Notes: generated by a model not told the origin, from the sequence alone. 59,461 bases of DNA from Candidatus Altimarinota bacterium (GCA_023231115.1 JALNWA010000006.1:1-59461); one strand, 5' to 3'. Positions 31,093-40,561 are shown, numbered from the stretch's first letter. Translations and numbers: made by a program.

Positions 31093-32478
31093 TTGAAGAG
31101 CATGGACCTTTACGTAGAAAAGCAGTGTGTAAGCCAAATGAAAGCGGGAAATGCGAGACAATTTCTTTTGCTTTTTGATGCGTTTTTTGATGATTTATAT
31201 AGGTATGTCGCGAGAAGAGTCGAAAATCCAGCGGATATTCGAAAAATAGTTAAATTGACTTTTTTGGATGCGCTTGGGCAAATTCAAAATACGCCTGAAG
31301 ATAGTGGATATTTGGTTTGGGCTTATGCGTTGGCTTTTCCGAGAGTTACTGACAGTATTGCAAAATCAAGTTTTCCTGCTAAAACGGGATTTATTTCTGC
31401 ACAAGAATCACAAGAAATGAGTGCTGAAGATGGAGATGTTGTCGGAATGACGGAGAAAGTAATGAAGAAAATGACGCTTGAGGAGCGGGAAATCGTTAGG
31501 CTTAAGTTTTTTGAACAAGTTTCGGATGGAGATGTTATGACGGTTTTGGGAATTTCAGAAGAGAGCGTCGGAATTAAAATTTATCGTGTTTTAAAAAGAC
31601 TTCACTTCTTGCTTTTTGGCGAGAACAGGACAAAAAATGGAGTTTATTTTGGTGACGTAAGCGGTCTTTTTGAGAGAGCGAGGGCTCTTGAGAAAATAGA
31701 AATTCAAAGTATTTTTAAACTCGAACTTCGTATGACCATTTCAAACAAAATTGAAAGGCAGGATTTGGCAATTGATGCCGAAGTTGTTACGGATAAAGAA
31801 GTGCGTGTTTCCGAGAAAAAAGAGAGTTTTGAGTCTTTTGAAGGGGCGAAAGGAAGCGACGATCCGGCGAAGATTTTCGTGAAAGCTTCTAAGGAAATGA
31901 CGAATGAGGATTGGGCGGATTTGGAGCGGGAAAAACAGGAAAAAATAAGAAAAATCGAGGAAGATGAGGCGATGGCTGATGAAGAAGTCGGAAATGAAAG
32001 AATTATGGAAATTTTGGAAAGGTGGAAAGGCGTTCTTATCGGCGCGCCGATATTTTTGTTTTTTGTAATAGGATTTTTTGTGGTGACGAATATCTTTATG
32101 TTTAATGGAAAAATCGAGCGTGGGTATCCAACAATTTGTGTGGCCGCAAAGGCCGGAGTTGTGGATTTTTCGGGAGGTATTTTAGGCGGAATTCTTCCGA
32201 CAAATAATCCTATAAAAGGCGACGGTGAATTTTATGATGCTGAAAAAAGGTCTATTGTAGGCCAAATTGTTGATAGGGCTTGCGGGGCTTTTGAGGTTCA
32301 AAGTCTTACTGTCAAGAAAGTTAATGATACAACTTTACAGGTAAATGTCGCTATAAAAGACTGGAAGATGGAATATAAATTTGTTAAAAGTGATGAACAG
32401 TGGCGTATAAAAAAATTCTTGAAAACTTATGGAGCCGAAATATCTGCTAATAGCGACGACAAATCAGGGGAAGTTTAA
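31093..32478 (+). CDS. ECF sigma-like protein fused to a membrane anchor and outer domain
   Basis: Residues 1-90 match the sigma region 2 pattern (FDAFFDDLYRYVARRVENPA, IVKLTFLDALGQI). Residues 120-175 match region 4 (MTLEEREIVRLKFFEQVSDG, VMTVLGISEESVGIKIYRVL). A charged linker of about 130 residues is followed by one transmembrane helix (about 312-337, VLIGAPIFLFFVIGFFVV). An outside domain of about 125 residues is folded around FSGGILGGILPTNNPIKGDG. ECF sigmas are normally soluble and held by a separate anti-sigma; here DNA-binding and membrane parts are in one chain. The last 50 bp overlap rdgB. Confidence 0.8.
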   Translation: MKSMDLYVEKQCVSQMKAGNARQFLLLFDAFFDDLYRYVARRVENPADIRKIVKLTFLDALGQIQNTPEDSGYLVWAYALAFPRVTDSIAKSSFPAKTGFISAQESQEMSAEDGDVVGMTEKVMKKMTLEEREIVRLKFFEQVSDGDVMTVLGISEESVGIKIYRVLKRLHFLLFGENRTKNGVYFGDVSGLFERARALEKIEIQSIFKLELRMTISNKIERQDLAIDAEVVTDKEVRVSEKKESFESFEGAKGSDDPAKIFVKASKEMTNEDWADLEREKQEKIRKIEEDEAMADEEVGNERIMEILERWKGVLIGAPIFLFFVIGFFVVTNIFMFNGKIERGYPTICVAAKAGVVDFSGGILGGILPTNNPIKGDGEFYDAEKRSIVGQIVDRACGAFEVQSLTVKKVNDTTLQVNVAIKDWKMEYKFVKSDEQWRIKKFLKTYGAEISANSDDKSGEV

Positions 32479-33070
32479 AGAGATTTTCGAGGTTCTTGGC
32501 GCATTGGATGTTTCCAACGGCGGGAATTTTCGCGTGATTTCATTGTTGGATTTGCGTGATAATGCTGAGGCTTTTGGCGTGATTGATTTTGACGGACTTA
32601 TTGAGGATGGTGAGACTTTTTCTGAAAATGCCGTGAAAAAAGCGAAATTTTATCATGAAAAAACTGGGCTTTTGACTGTTGCTGAAGATTCCGGGATATT
32701 GGTTTCTGCGCTTACAGGAGAGCTTGGTGTAAAAACGAGAAGATGGGGAAAAGGAGAAAACGCAAGTGACGAAGAGTGGATTGAATTTTTTATGGAAAGG
32801 ATGTTGCCAGAAAAAAACAGAAATGCGAAATTTGTGTGTAGTGCTTGTGTATGCGAAGGAGACGTTTGTGAGATTTTCGAGGGAGAGACTTTTGGACAAA
32901 TTACAGAAAAACTTGAGGCGCCGATTTTGGGAGGATTGCCATTGAGTTCTTGTTTTTTGCCTGAGGGGTTTGATAAAGTGTACGCGGCTCTTTCGCCGAA
33001 CGAAAAAAATGCGATTAGCCACAGAGGTAAGGCAATGGGGAAAGTTTTGGGGCACTTGACAAAACGGTGA
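32429..33070 (+). CDS. rdgB: Non-canonical purine NTP pyrophosphatase (RdgB/HAM1 family)
   Basis: This enzyme hydrolyses dITP/XTP to monophosphates and keeps deaminated purines out of DNA and RNA. Signatures are LLIATTNQGKFKEIFEVL at the start, EDGETFSENAVKKAKFYHE, LLTVAEDSGILVSALTGELG, and ISHRGKAMGKVLGHL at the end. The 213 residues are slightly above the usual 195-205. The GEMP-type central segment (GGLPLSSCFLPEGFDKVYAA) is more divergent than usual. It starts inside the last 50 bp of the sigma-like gene, so the two are translationally linked. It ends in TGA. Confidence 0.92.
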   Translation: MEPKYLLIATTNQGKFKEIFEVLGALDVSNGGNFRVISLLDLRDNAEAFGVIDFDGLIEDGETFSENAVKKAKFYHEKTGLLTVAEDSGILVSALTGELGVKTRRWGKGENASDEEWIEFFMERMLPEKNRNAKFVCSACVCEGDVCEIFEGETFGQITEKLEAPILGGLPLSSCFLPEGFDKVYAALSPNEKNAISHRGKAMGKVLGHLTKR

Positions 33071-33115
33071 GTTGCGGATAGAATAACCCCTTGTAAATTT
33101 TTAAATCAAATTTTT

Positions 33116-33430
33116 ATGGCTGAAAGAATGACTAGGGAGGAAGCAAGAGCTGAGATTCATCGGCTTGCGATGGGTGGGCTGACGGATGCGATAAGTGAAC
33201 TTAGCGGTAGGCCAAAGCCTGTAGCTAAAGGTGGGCGTGATCTTTCCGACGATGAAAGACGTGCTTGGATTAAAGGCATAGCGGCTGAGGATTTGAGTGC
33301 GGCAAAGAGAACAATTCTAGGGGATGCTTATCCAGAAAACACTGAGGGTCCCGAATTGAAAGGAGTTTTAGGTTCGTTGAGACATGGAGTTGGGTCGGCC
33401 ATTAAAAGAGTTACAAAATTTTTTCAATAA
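33116..33430 (+). CDS. Small hypothetical protein (104 aa)
   Basis: Unrecognised. It starts MAERMTREEARAEIHRLAMG and is charged, helical and soluble, with a basic C-terminus (LRHGVGSAIKRVTKFFQ) that could bind nucleic acid or membrane. It is preceded by an AT-only leader (AAATTTTTAAATCAAATTTT) and no Shine-Dalgarno, like several hypotheticals here. It lies 45 bp after rdgB and 23 bp before the next small gene. Confidence 0.6.
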   Translation: MAERMTREEARAEIHRLAMGGLTDAISELSGRPKPVAKGGRDLSDDERRAWIKGIAAEDLSAAKRTILGDAYPENTEGPELKGVLGSLRHGVGSAIKRVTKFFQ

Positions 33431-33453
33431 AATAAATTTTAACAAAATTTTTT

Positions 33454-33765
33454 ATGGGATTAGGTAATAAAGACATTGTTCATGGACTAAGTCTAAGTGG
33501 TCAGACTGTTGTTGTTCCCGACGGGCATACGCTTGCGCAGTTGGAAAGGAAGGGGATTAGTAGAGGCAACGTGGTTGGAGCTGAGGTTGGAGCAAAAGCT
33601 ACCGCTACAGCAGAAGTTGCAACAAAAGTTGGAGCAGTAAATAAGACTTTTATGGAAGTTTTGCAGGGAGCTGAGGCAAGAACGCCTCCAGCAGAACCTA
33701 AAAACAAACTTGGAGATTTGGGGCCTGAGGATGCTCGGCTCTATACTCTTTTTCCACGAGGATAA
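33454..33765 (+). CDS. Small hypothetical protein (103 aa)
   Basis: Unrecognised. Residues 13-35 contain LSGQTVVVPDGHTLAQLERK, followed by an alanine/valine-rich stretch (GAEVGAKATATAEVATKVGA) that may be a flexible or helical linker. The C-terminus is LGDLGPEDARLYTLFPRG. It shares the AT-only leader style and follows the 104-aa gene by 23 bp, so the two probably form a unit. Confidence 0.6.
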   Translation: MGLGNKDIVHGLSLSGQTVVVPDGHTLAQLERKGISRGNVVGAEVGAKATATAEVATKVGAVNKTFMEVLQGAEARTPPAEPKNKLGDLGPEDARLYTLFPRG

Positions 33766-33848
33766 GGATTGTTTGGCGTCTTTATAAATTTGTCATTACC
33801 TGCGGTGTCATGGTATGATTTTTGAAGTTTATTTAAAACCTTATTTCT

Positions 33849-34811
33849 ATGAATAAAAAAGTCTTAATTTCTTTGGCGGTGATTGTCGGGTTGGTTGTGG
33901 TTGCCGGTTTTGGGTATTTTTTGGGAGGAAAGGAGTTGATGGGATCAATTAGAAGAAGTAACAAGGTTGCGTATAGTGAGGTTTTGACAAAGCAAAAGTT
34001 TGTTCAATTGATTGAGCAGGCAGGAAAAGACGCCACGTATTTTTTTGGGGAGGGTGCTTATACAGGTGAATTTGGAAAAGACCTTATGCAGGAACAAATA
34101 ACGCGCGAGACCGCTGTCGGTGTACTTTTTTGGGTTTTCTTTTTTGATGGAAGTTATCCATATTCTTATGATGTTTCCCCGACTTTTTCCGACGTTTCTT
34201 TTGATCATCCTAGATACAAGGAGATAGAGACTTTTGCCGCTCTTGGTGTTTTTGAAGTTTCGAAAGGGAAATTTTCTCCTGATGCATATTTGTCTACCTC
34301 CGATGCAAAATATTGGATAAATAAATTAACATATATTGAGTCTCCGTATCTGACTAGGGGGCAACTTACTAAGCTTTTGGTAGATTATTCTCCTTATCTA
34401 GACTTGTTACCTTTTCCGGAGAATCCAACGTACTCTGATGTTTCAAAAAATAATCCTTATACTCAATATATATACTCTGTGTCTGAACAAGGAATTTTGT
34501 CTGGATATAGCGACGGGATGTTTCATCCGGACAACGTTATCGCGAAGGCTGAGCTTGCAAAAGCATTTTATCTTGCTTTCAATCTTTCTGACGACAAGTT
34601 ACCTAAAACGTCTACTTTTTCTGACGTGAAGGTGGAAGAGTGGTTTTTCCCTTACGTTGAGGCGCTGAATAAAACCGGTGTTTTAGACAATGATCCTTAT
34701 GTGACAAAAAATTCTAGAATTAGCAAAAATTATTTTTATCCTGCTAATTCAGTGTTTTTTGCAGAAGCGGAACTTTGGGCTAAGTACTTGAGCAAGTATG
34801 TGGCAAAATAG
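33849..34811 (+). CDS. SLH-domain protein with N-terminal membrane anchor
   Basis: The N-terminal hydrophobic segment (VLISLAVIVGLVVVAGFGYF, about residues 4-23) has no clear cleavage site, so it may be an uncleaved anchor. Three SLH-like units follow: around PTFSDVSFDHPRYKEIETFA; NPTYSDVSKNNPYTQYIYSV with ILSGYSDGMFHPDNVIAKAE; and STFSDVKVEEWFFPYVEALN with a truncated end. The middle unit is the best conserved. It is adjacent to another SLH gene (34855) and probably acts in the same surface layer. Confidence 0.85.
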   Translation: MNKKVLISLAVIVGLVVVAGFGYFLGGKELMGSIRRSNKVAYSEVLTKQKFVQLIEQAGKDATYFFGEGAYTGEFGKDLMQEQITRETAVGVLFWVFFFDGSYPYSYDVSPTFSDVSFDHPRYKEIETFAALGVFEVSKGKFSPDAYLSTSDAKYWINKLTYIESPYLTRGQLTKLLVDYSPYLDLLPFPENPTYSDVSKNNPYTQYIYSVSEQGILSGYSDGMFHPDNVIAKAELAKAFYLAFNLSDDKLPKTSTFSDVKVEEWFFPYVEALNKTGVLDNDPYVTKNSRISKNYFYPANSVFFAEAELWAKYLSKYVAK

Positions 34812-34854
34812 AGATTGTCCCTGGTTTTTATAGCTTTATTTAACTTCTTCTCCT

Positions 34855-35772
34855 ATGAAAAAATATTTTTCCAGTTTGTTAATTGGGGTGTTCGCTTTTG
34901 TGTTATTTTCGCAATCGGTGTTTGCCTCTTTTTATGATGTTAAGGATTCTGCTCAGACAAAAGCCATAGATTGGTTTCAGCGTATGGTAATTTTAGATGG
35001 GTATAACGATGGGACTTTTAGGCCTGATAATGATGTGACAAGGGCTGAATTTTTGAAGATATTTTATGAAACACAAGGGCCGGAAGATGTTGAAATAGAG
35101 TTGCCTTTCAAGGACATAGAAAAAAGTGCATGGTATATTAAATATTTAAAACAAGCTTATAAAAATAATGTTATAAAAGGATATGATGATGGGACTTTTA
35201 GGCCTAACGATCCTATAAGTGTCGCGGAGGCGTCAAAAATAGTCGGGGATGGATTTTTTGATGTAGAGGCTTTGTTTGGAAGTGCAAAAAGTCTTTATAA
35301 ATGTAGTGAAAAAAATGTTCCCCGTTATGTAGAATGGTATGGAAAATATTTTTCTGTTTTGGATTCAATGTGTTTGATTTCTTCAGATGGCTTTGAGGAA
35401 AATGTGTTTTTGCCTAATGCGAAAATGACTCGCGGCGGAGTTGCTGTTCTTGTTTATAAGGCTAAGGTGTCGAGCGATAATGGAAATAAAAAATATAGCG
35501 ACAATTTGGTTCCAAAATATTTGCCGGAGAAAGGTGCTTTTATAGTGGCTTCAGGCGAGGCAATTTGTTTGATATATCAGACAGAAAACGTGGAAGATAT
35601 ATTTGGGGCAGAGTTTGAAAAGGAGGTTAAGGCTATATATGAAAAATATGGCTTTGATTCCGATGATGAAGCCGCTTTTGATATTCTTGACTCCAAGTAT
35701 GGACAGGATCCTGACGTTAAATTTGCTATGGAGATTGAAGTCGCAAGGTGTAGCAAAGATTTTCTGCAATAG
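34855..35772 (+). CDS. Secreted SLH-domain protein
   Basis: A signal peptide (MKKYFSSLLIGVFAFVLFSQ then SVFA) is followed by two good SLH repeats. The first has ASFYDVKDSAQTKAIDWFQR, GYNDGTFRPDNDVTRAEFLK. The second has LPFKDIEKSAWYIKYLKQAY, GYDDGTFRPNDPISVAEASK. A weak third follows (NAKMTRGGVAVLVYKAKV). The final 90 residues have three cysteines (one in EAICLIYQTE) and are not recognised. The layout closely matches the SLH protein at 5651, so the two are paralogues. Confidence 0.88.
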   Translation: MKKYFSSLLIGVFAFVLFSQSVFASFYDVKDSAQTKAIDWFQRMVILDGYNDGTFRPDNDVTRAEFLKIFYETQGPEDVEIELPFKDIEKSAWYIKYLKQAYKNNVIKGYDDGTFRPNDPISVAEASKIVGDGFFDVEALFGSAKSLYKCSEKNVPRYVEWYGKYFSVLDSMCLISSDGFEENVFLPNAKMTRGGVAVLVYKAKVSSDNGNKKYSDNLVPKYLPEKGAFIVASGEAICLIYQTENVEDIFGAEFEKEVKAIYEKYGFDSDDEAAFDILDSKYGQDPDVKFAMEIEVARCSKDFLQ

Positions 35773-35775
35773 GGA

Positions 35776-36357
35776 TTAGTTTTTTACCGAGACCAGCAGT
35801 CCTGTTCCGAGCGGTAAAATTACTGTTGTGAAGGAGGTGTCTTTTTTGACTTCTTTTATGAAATCTTTTAAGGCGTCTTTGTGAGAAATTATGTTGTCGA
35901 CGGCGATTGTTCCGCCTTTGTTTATGCGGTTTTTTACGGCGTTCCAATAGAGAATGTGTTCGTATTTTGTGGCGTCGAAAAATGCGAGATCGAATTTTTT
36001 TGGTCCCGCACTGCGGGATGGAATTGCTTCCGGTGCATGTCCGAGAATTTGTGTAATGTATTTTGAAAGTCCTGATTCTTTGAAATTTTTTGTGGCGAGC
36101 GGGAAGCGCTTTTTGAGATTTGATTCGATTGTGTAGAGGTGTGGGGTTTTGGTTTTGCAGGTTTTTGCGACTTGGGAAAGTGCTTCAGCCAGCCAAATTC
36201 CCGAGTAGCCATTTGAAGTCCCTATTTCTAAAACGGTTTTATATTTTTGTGAAACAATGAGGAGATTTAAAAACTTTCCCGTCTCTTCGTGAATATTCCA
36301 AAAAGTTTCGCGTGTGAGTGCTAGAGAGGCGAGTAAGTTTTTGATTTTTTTGTTCAT
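35776..36357 (-). CDS. O-methyltransferase family protein (SAM-dependent)
   Basis: This 193-residue class I methyltransferase has motif I KTVLEIGTSNGYSGIWLAEA (about 40-59), PHLYTIESN, FDLAFFDATKYEHILYWNAV and GGTIAVDNIISH, the pattern of the catechol/caffeoyl-CoA O-methyltransferase-like group (COG4122 style). The substrate is unknown. Its ATG overlaps the TGA of the upstream PBP1A gene (ATGA), so the two are translationally coupled, which hints at an envelope-related role but does not prove it. Confidence 0.87.
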   Translation of the reverse strand: MNKKIKNLLASLALTRETFWNIHEETGKFLNLLIVSQKYKTVLEIGTSNGYSGIWLAEALSQVAKTCKTKTPHLYTIESNLKKRFPLATKNFKESGLSKYITQILGHAPEAIPSRSAGPKKFDLAFFDATKYEHILYWNAVKNRINKGGTIAVDNIISHKDALKDFIKEVKKDTSFTTVILPLGTGLLVSVKN

Positions 36358-39209
36358 TCCGGTTTTGCCTTTGTTGCGGGGATTGCGTCTGTTGATGTCG
36401 CTGTAGGCGTTGTATCGGTCGGTGTTGAAGGTTTTTCTTCTACGACCGGTTCGGAGGGTGTTTCGATTTTTACCTCTATTGCAGAGGACGTGCTGTAGCC
36501 CAATTTATCTATTACTTTTGCGACGATCAAGTGTTTGCCCGGCGTGAAGAATTTTGAGAATGTTAAATATCCTGTATATGGAGCGATGTTTGTTGAAAAT
36601 TCTTGTTTGTCATCTACGAAAAACTGGACTTCGTTTATTCCATTTTTTGCTTCCGCTTTAACGGCTATCATTATTTTGTTTTTGGTGTCTCCAAGGGAAA
36701 TTATAGATTGAGACGCAGGACTTGTTATTGAAATTGATGGTGCGTTTTCGGAAGTGTCTGCAGTATGAATGTTGTCATATTCTGTTGGCGGAACGCCTAT
36801 CATTATTTTTATTCCTGAAGTTTCATCTATGCCCCCAACGCCTGTTTCTCCAGCCTTAAACGCTTCGTCCGCTTTTGATGCGAAATATTTTCGAATGTCT
36901 TCTTTAAACATAGAAAGTTGTGGAGGTATTTCGTAATTTTGGTAAAGCACTTCTTGAATTGCGTCTTGCGGTGTGTACTCTGTCGCAAGAAGCCCTGAAA
37001 CTTTGTCGATTTTCACTTTGTAAAATGAATTTGTTTCGACTTCTGTTGGAATTCCGAAACTTGGGAATATGTCTGTTGTTATCAACGATTTTGGGGTGTT
37101 TGCTCCCGGAAGTTTTCCTGATGCGGTGCCTACTGAAACTTCTTTTATTCCTTCTGGTTTTTCGAATTCTTCGTTTGCAATATTTTTTAATGCATACGTC
37201 ATAACTGAATTAAAAATCGGAGCGGCTGTGGTTACCCCATCCGCCGAATATGCCAATCCTGAGCCATCTGTGTTTCCTGTCCAAACTCCTGTAACGATTG
37301 TTGGAGTGTATCCTATTGTCCATGCGTCGGCCGGTGCAACGGTTTTTCCTGCCGCTTCTTTCTTGTTTTCCTTTGTTGATGTTCCTGTTTTTGCCGCGTT
37401 TTTATGTCCGCTTATGTATAGGCGTGAACTAACTGAGTTTGCCTGATCCGACAAAATACTGTTTATGCAGTATGCAATTTGTGGATCCAAAACTTCTTCA
37501 AATTCTTTTTGTTGCCATTCTTCCAAAACATCTCCGTTTGAATTCATTACTTTTAAAATGGCTGTTAATTCAGGTTTTTTGCCGTTGTTTGCGAATGTTG
37601 CGTAGGCTGTGACCATTTCAGAAAGAGGAATTTCTCCTGCTCCGATTGCGAGCGGGTAGCCATAACTGTGCGATTTATCCAAAGTTGTTATTCCCATTTT
37701 TGTGGCAAGGTCTATGACAGGATCTTGTTGTCCTGCAAGGAAATAAGCTTCAATGGCAGGGATATTTCTTGATTGTCCAAGAGCTTTGCGAATTGAAATT
37801 TGTCCAAGCCAGTTTCCGGCGTAGTTTTGAGGTCTGTCAGAACCTATTCTTAATGGTACGTCGTATAGTGGAGTTGCAGGTGCGAAGCCGTTATAGAAGG
37901 CTTCTGCGTAGACGATCGGTTTGAATGAAGATCCCGGTTGACGCGGTCGAACAACAACATTTACATTTCCATCGATTTCTTCATTGTAATAATCGCGTGA
38001 GCCTACCATTGCCAATATTTGGCCTGTTTTTGCGTTTATTGTAAGAATTGCGGCATTGTTCGTTCCATAAGTTTCAGCGTTTCTTTTTCCTATTTCTTCA
38101 GCTGTTTTTTCGGCGTGTTCTTGAAGTTTTGAATCAAGAGTTGTGTATACTTTCAGTCCTCCTTTTTCTACTACATCTTTTCCGTATTTTTCCTCGAGAA
38201 GTTGTTTTACATAAAGAACGAAATGAGGATGTTTAATACTTTCCAAGTATTTTTGGAATTGAATTATCTGAAGCTCGTTTAGGGCGTCTTTTCGCTCTTT
38301 TTCAGTGATTGTTCCGAGTTCAAACATTCGTTTTAAAACAAGATCTGTTCGTCCTTGAATATAAATTTTTTCGCCTGTTCCTAAGTCTACGAAATTTCCA
38401 ATAAGTCCGCGGACATAGTCTTCAGTAATTAAATCCGATTCGCTTTTAATTTTTCTGTAACTGATTTCTTCAGGTGTAAATTCTTTTAGAAGATGTGAAA
38501 ATTTGTTGTTTCCGTATGGATTGTATTTCGTTGGTGCTTGAGGTAAAGAGGCTAGGACCGCGCTTTCTGCCAATGTAAGGTCTTTTGCTGTTTTATTAAA
38601 ATATATTTCTGCCGCTTTTTCGGATCCATAAGCATTGTTTCCGTATGGAATTCTGTTTAAATAAAGTTCAAGAATTTTTTCTTTGTCATACGTTCGTTCC
38701 AATCGGATTGAAAGAATTAATTCTTTGGCTTTTCTGACATAGCTTCGTTCTGACGACAAGAAGCTATTTTTTACATATTGTTGAGTGATTGTTGATCCTC
38801 CACGTCGAACTCCTATTCCAAAAACTTCATATAAAACCGCTTTTCCTATACCTACAAGATCAAATCCTTTATGTTCCCAAAACTTGTCATCTTCGATTGC
38901 TACAGTTGCGTTTGTTAAATATGGAGAAATTTTGTCATAAGAAACTTGTTCGCGGTTTTCTTCTCCGTGGATTGTGTAAAGTAATCCGCCGTCTTTGTCA
39001 TAAATTTCAGTTGATTGGTCCGCTTGAAGTTTTTCCAAGTCCGTTACGTCAGGAAGTCCGATTGAAAGAATTCCAATCATTCCTACAAACAATATTACTG
39101 AAACCAAAGCGACTCCTATTATTGCCGTTGACGCCCAGAAAATTATTTTTTGTCTGGTCTCTGCGTCTTTTTTTGGCCAAAATCTTTCAGGTATGATTCT
39201 TTTTAGCAT
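36354..39209 (-). CDS. Class A penicillin-binding protein 1A (glycosyltransferase/transpeptidase)
   Basis: PBP1A polymerises and cross-links peptidoglycan. The 951 residues begin with a transmembrane helix (about 22-50). The GT51 domain follows, with catalytic Glu in AIEDDKFWEHKGFD and RRGGSTITQQYVKN. The transpeptidase has the S-x-x-K motif in RQPGSSFKPIVYAE, S-x-N in GQSRNIPAIE and K-T-G in AAKTGTSTKENK. After it comes a bacterial Ig-like domain (SITSPASQSIISLGDTKNKI, IAPYTGYLTFSKFFTPGKHL) and a P/T-rich tail. It ends in TGA overlapping the next ATG. Confidence 0.96.
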   Translation of the reverse strand: MLKRIIPERFWPKKDAETRQKIIFWASTAIIGVALVSVILFVGMIGILSIGLPDVTDLEKLQADQSTEIYDKDGGLLYTIHGEENREQVSYDKISPYLTNATVAIEDDKFWEHKGFDLVGIGKAVLYEVFGIGVRRGGSTITQQYVKNSFLSSERSYVRKAKELILSIRLERTYDKEKILELYLNRIPYGNNAYGSEKAAEIYFNKTAKDLTLAESAVLASLPQAPTKYNPYGNNKFSHLLKEFTPEEISYRKIKSESDLITEDYVRGLIGNFVDLGTGEKIYIQGRTDLVLKRMFELGTITEKERKDALNELQIIQFQKYLESIKHPHFVLYVKQLLEEKYGKDVVEKGGLKVYTTLDSKLQEHAEKTAEEIGKRNAETYGTNNAAILTINAKTGQILAMVGSRDYYNEEIDGNVNVVVRPRQPGSSFKPIVYAEAFYNGFAPATPLYDVPLRIGSDRPQNYAGNWLGQISIRKALGQSRNIPAIEAYFLAGQQDPVIDLATKMGITTLDKSHSYGYPLAIGAGEIPLSEMVTAYATFANNGKKPELTAILKVMNSNGDVLEEWQQKEFEEVLDPQIAYCINSILSDQANSVSSRLYISGHKNAAKTGTSTKENKKEAAGKTVAPADAWTIGYTPTIVTGVWTGNTDGSGLAYSADGVTTAAPIFNSVMTYALKNIANEEFEKPEGIKEVSVGTASGKLPGANTPKSLITTDIFPSFGIPTEVETNSFYKVKIDKVSGLLATEYTPQDAIQEVLYQNYEIPPQLSMFKEDIRKYFASKADEAFKAGETGVGGIDETSGIKIMIGVPPTEYDNIHTADTSENAPSISITSPASQSIISLGDTKNKIMIAVKAEAKNGINEVQFFVDDKQEFSTNIAPYTGYLTFSKFFTPGKHLIVAKVIDKLGYSTSSAIEVKIETPSEPVVEEKPSTPTDTTPTATSTDAIPATKAKPE

Positions 39210-39248
39210 GCGAGCATTTTAATATAAGATTGGCTGAGAGTAAAGGCT

Positions 39249-40556
39249 TTACCTCTGTTTTTGAAGTTTTGTGTAAATGGACATTGCGCATTGTTGTCCA
39301 AATTTTTGAAGAAAATCAGTTTCAATTAATCTGAATTGTTCAGGATTTTTTGAATATATGTTTAAAGATCCGATATATTCCGATTCCAATGCGAGCGGAA
39401 TTGATATTAGTGTTTTGAATTTGTGTGTTTTTGCCAAGGCTTTGCTTTTGTGTAATTCGGAAGAGTCAACATTGTCTACTAAAAGCGGTCTTTTTAGTTC
39501 GCATGCTTCCTCGGCAATGCTGTTTTTGAATTCAATTCTGCTTTTGCTTTGCCATTTTTCGTCTACTCCAAGGCTTGCGGCGAGTTCAAGAAATTTTGTT
39601 TTTTTGTTGTAAAGTCTTAGGACTGCGGCGTCTGCTTTTGAAAGTAAAACTATTGCTGAAATTATCAAATTTAACAGAGAGTTTAAGTCTGAATTTGAAA
39701 TTGCGGACTCTGTTATTTCCGCAATATAGTCCATTTGTCTTCGTTGAAAGCCCAATTCTTTATAAGCATCTTGAATTGTTTCAAATCTTTTTTGAAGTTC
39801 TGTTGATGTTCGTTTTTGGGTTGAGATGTCTCTATACGTGACGAGATAACCAATAAATTTATCTTTTTCGTCTGTTACTTTTGAAACGGAAACTGAAACA
39901 GGAATACTTTCTCCTTCTTTTGAAAGTCTGGTCGTTTCGTAATTTCTTATTACTTTGTTTTTTTCAACTTCGGTTATGAGTCTTTTATTCGTGTCTTCTT
40001 CTTCTTTTGGGATTATAAAGTCAACGCTTTTATTTATTATTTCTTGTTCTTTGTATCCAAATAATTTTTGTGCGCTTGTGTTCCAAAGCTGAATTTTGCG
40101 GTTTTTATCCAAAACCACGATTGCTTCCATCGAATTTCTTATGATTTGGTTGGATAGTCTTTCTTTTTCCGCAAGTTTCTTTAATTTTGTAAGGTTTGTG
40201 AAAACTCCGATTGTTCCGCCGCTTTTCGTTGGTGCGCCGCTAATTAAAAGTGGAATTCTTTTTCCGCTTTTTGATACCATTGTGGCTTCATATTGAGAAG
40301 ATACGCCATGAACACGAAGTTTATGATGGTCTTCTATTATTTTTTTCCCTTCATCATCGAAAAAGTCTGTACAGTACATTTTGACGGCTTCATCGAGCGT
40401 GTATTCAGACGTCTTTTCAAAAGTGGGATTTACATAAATAGTATTGTGTTTTTTGTCACCGACCCACAAACACTCATTCATCGCTTCTGCGATGTTTTCA
40501 GATTGGACTGCTTCCTCAAGTATTTTTCTGTCGTTCATGGCTTTTTTTAGAGACAT
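39249..40556 (-). CDS. PAS-PAS-GAF sensory protein without output domain
   Basis: Two PAS domains come first: about 20-125 with ECLWVGDKKHNTIYVNPTFE, and about 135-250 with SMEAIVVLDKNRKIQLWNTS and VSKVTDEKDKFIGYLVTYRD. A GAF domain follows (about 285-430, LLNLIISAIVLLSKADAAVL, LLVDNVDSSELHKSKALAKT, ISIPLALESEYIGSLNIYS). No histidine kinase, GGDEF, EAL or phosphatase domain is present, so it probably signals through protein partners. The stand-alone receiver at 8091 is one possibility, by inference only. ATG 40556 is chosen; a TTG at 40568 would fall in the divergent promoter. Confidence 0.85.
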   Translation of the reverse strand: MSLKKAMNDRKILEEAVQSENIAEAMNECLWVGDKKHNTIYVNPTFEKTSEYTLDEAVKMYCTDFFDDEGKKIIEDHHKLRVHGVSSQYEATMVSKSGKRIPLLISGAPTKSGGTIGVFTNLTKLKKLAEKERLSNQIIRNSMEAIVVLDKNRKIQLWNTSAQKLFGYKEQEIINKSVDFIIPKEEEDTNKRLITEVEKNKVIRNYETTRLSKEGESIPVSVSVSKVTDEKDKFIGYLVTYRDISTQKRTSTELQKRFETIQDAYKELGFQRRQMDYIAEITESAISNSDLNSLLNLIISAIVLLSKADAAVLRLYNKKTKFLELAASLGVDEKWQSKSRIEFKNSIAEEACELKRPLLVDNVDSSELHKSKALAKTHKFKTLISIPLALESEYIGSLNIYSKNPEQFRLIETDFLQKFGQQCAMSIYTKLQKQR

Positions 40557-40561
40557 TTGAG

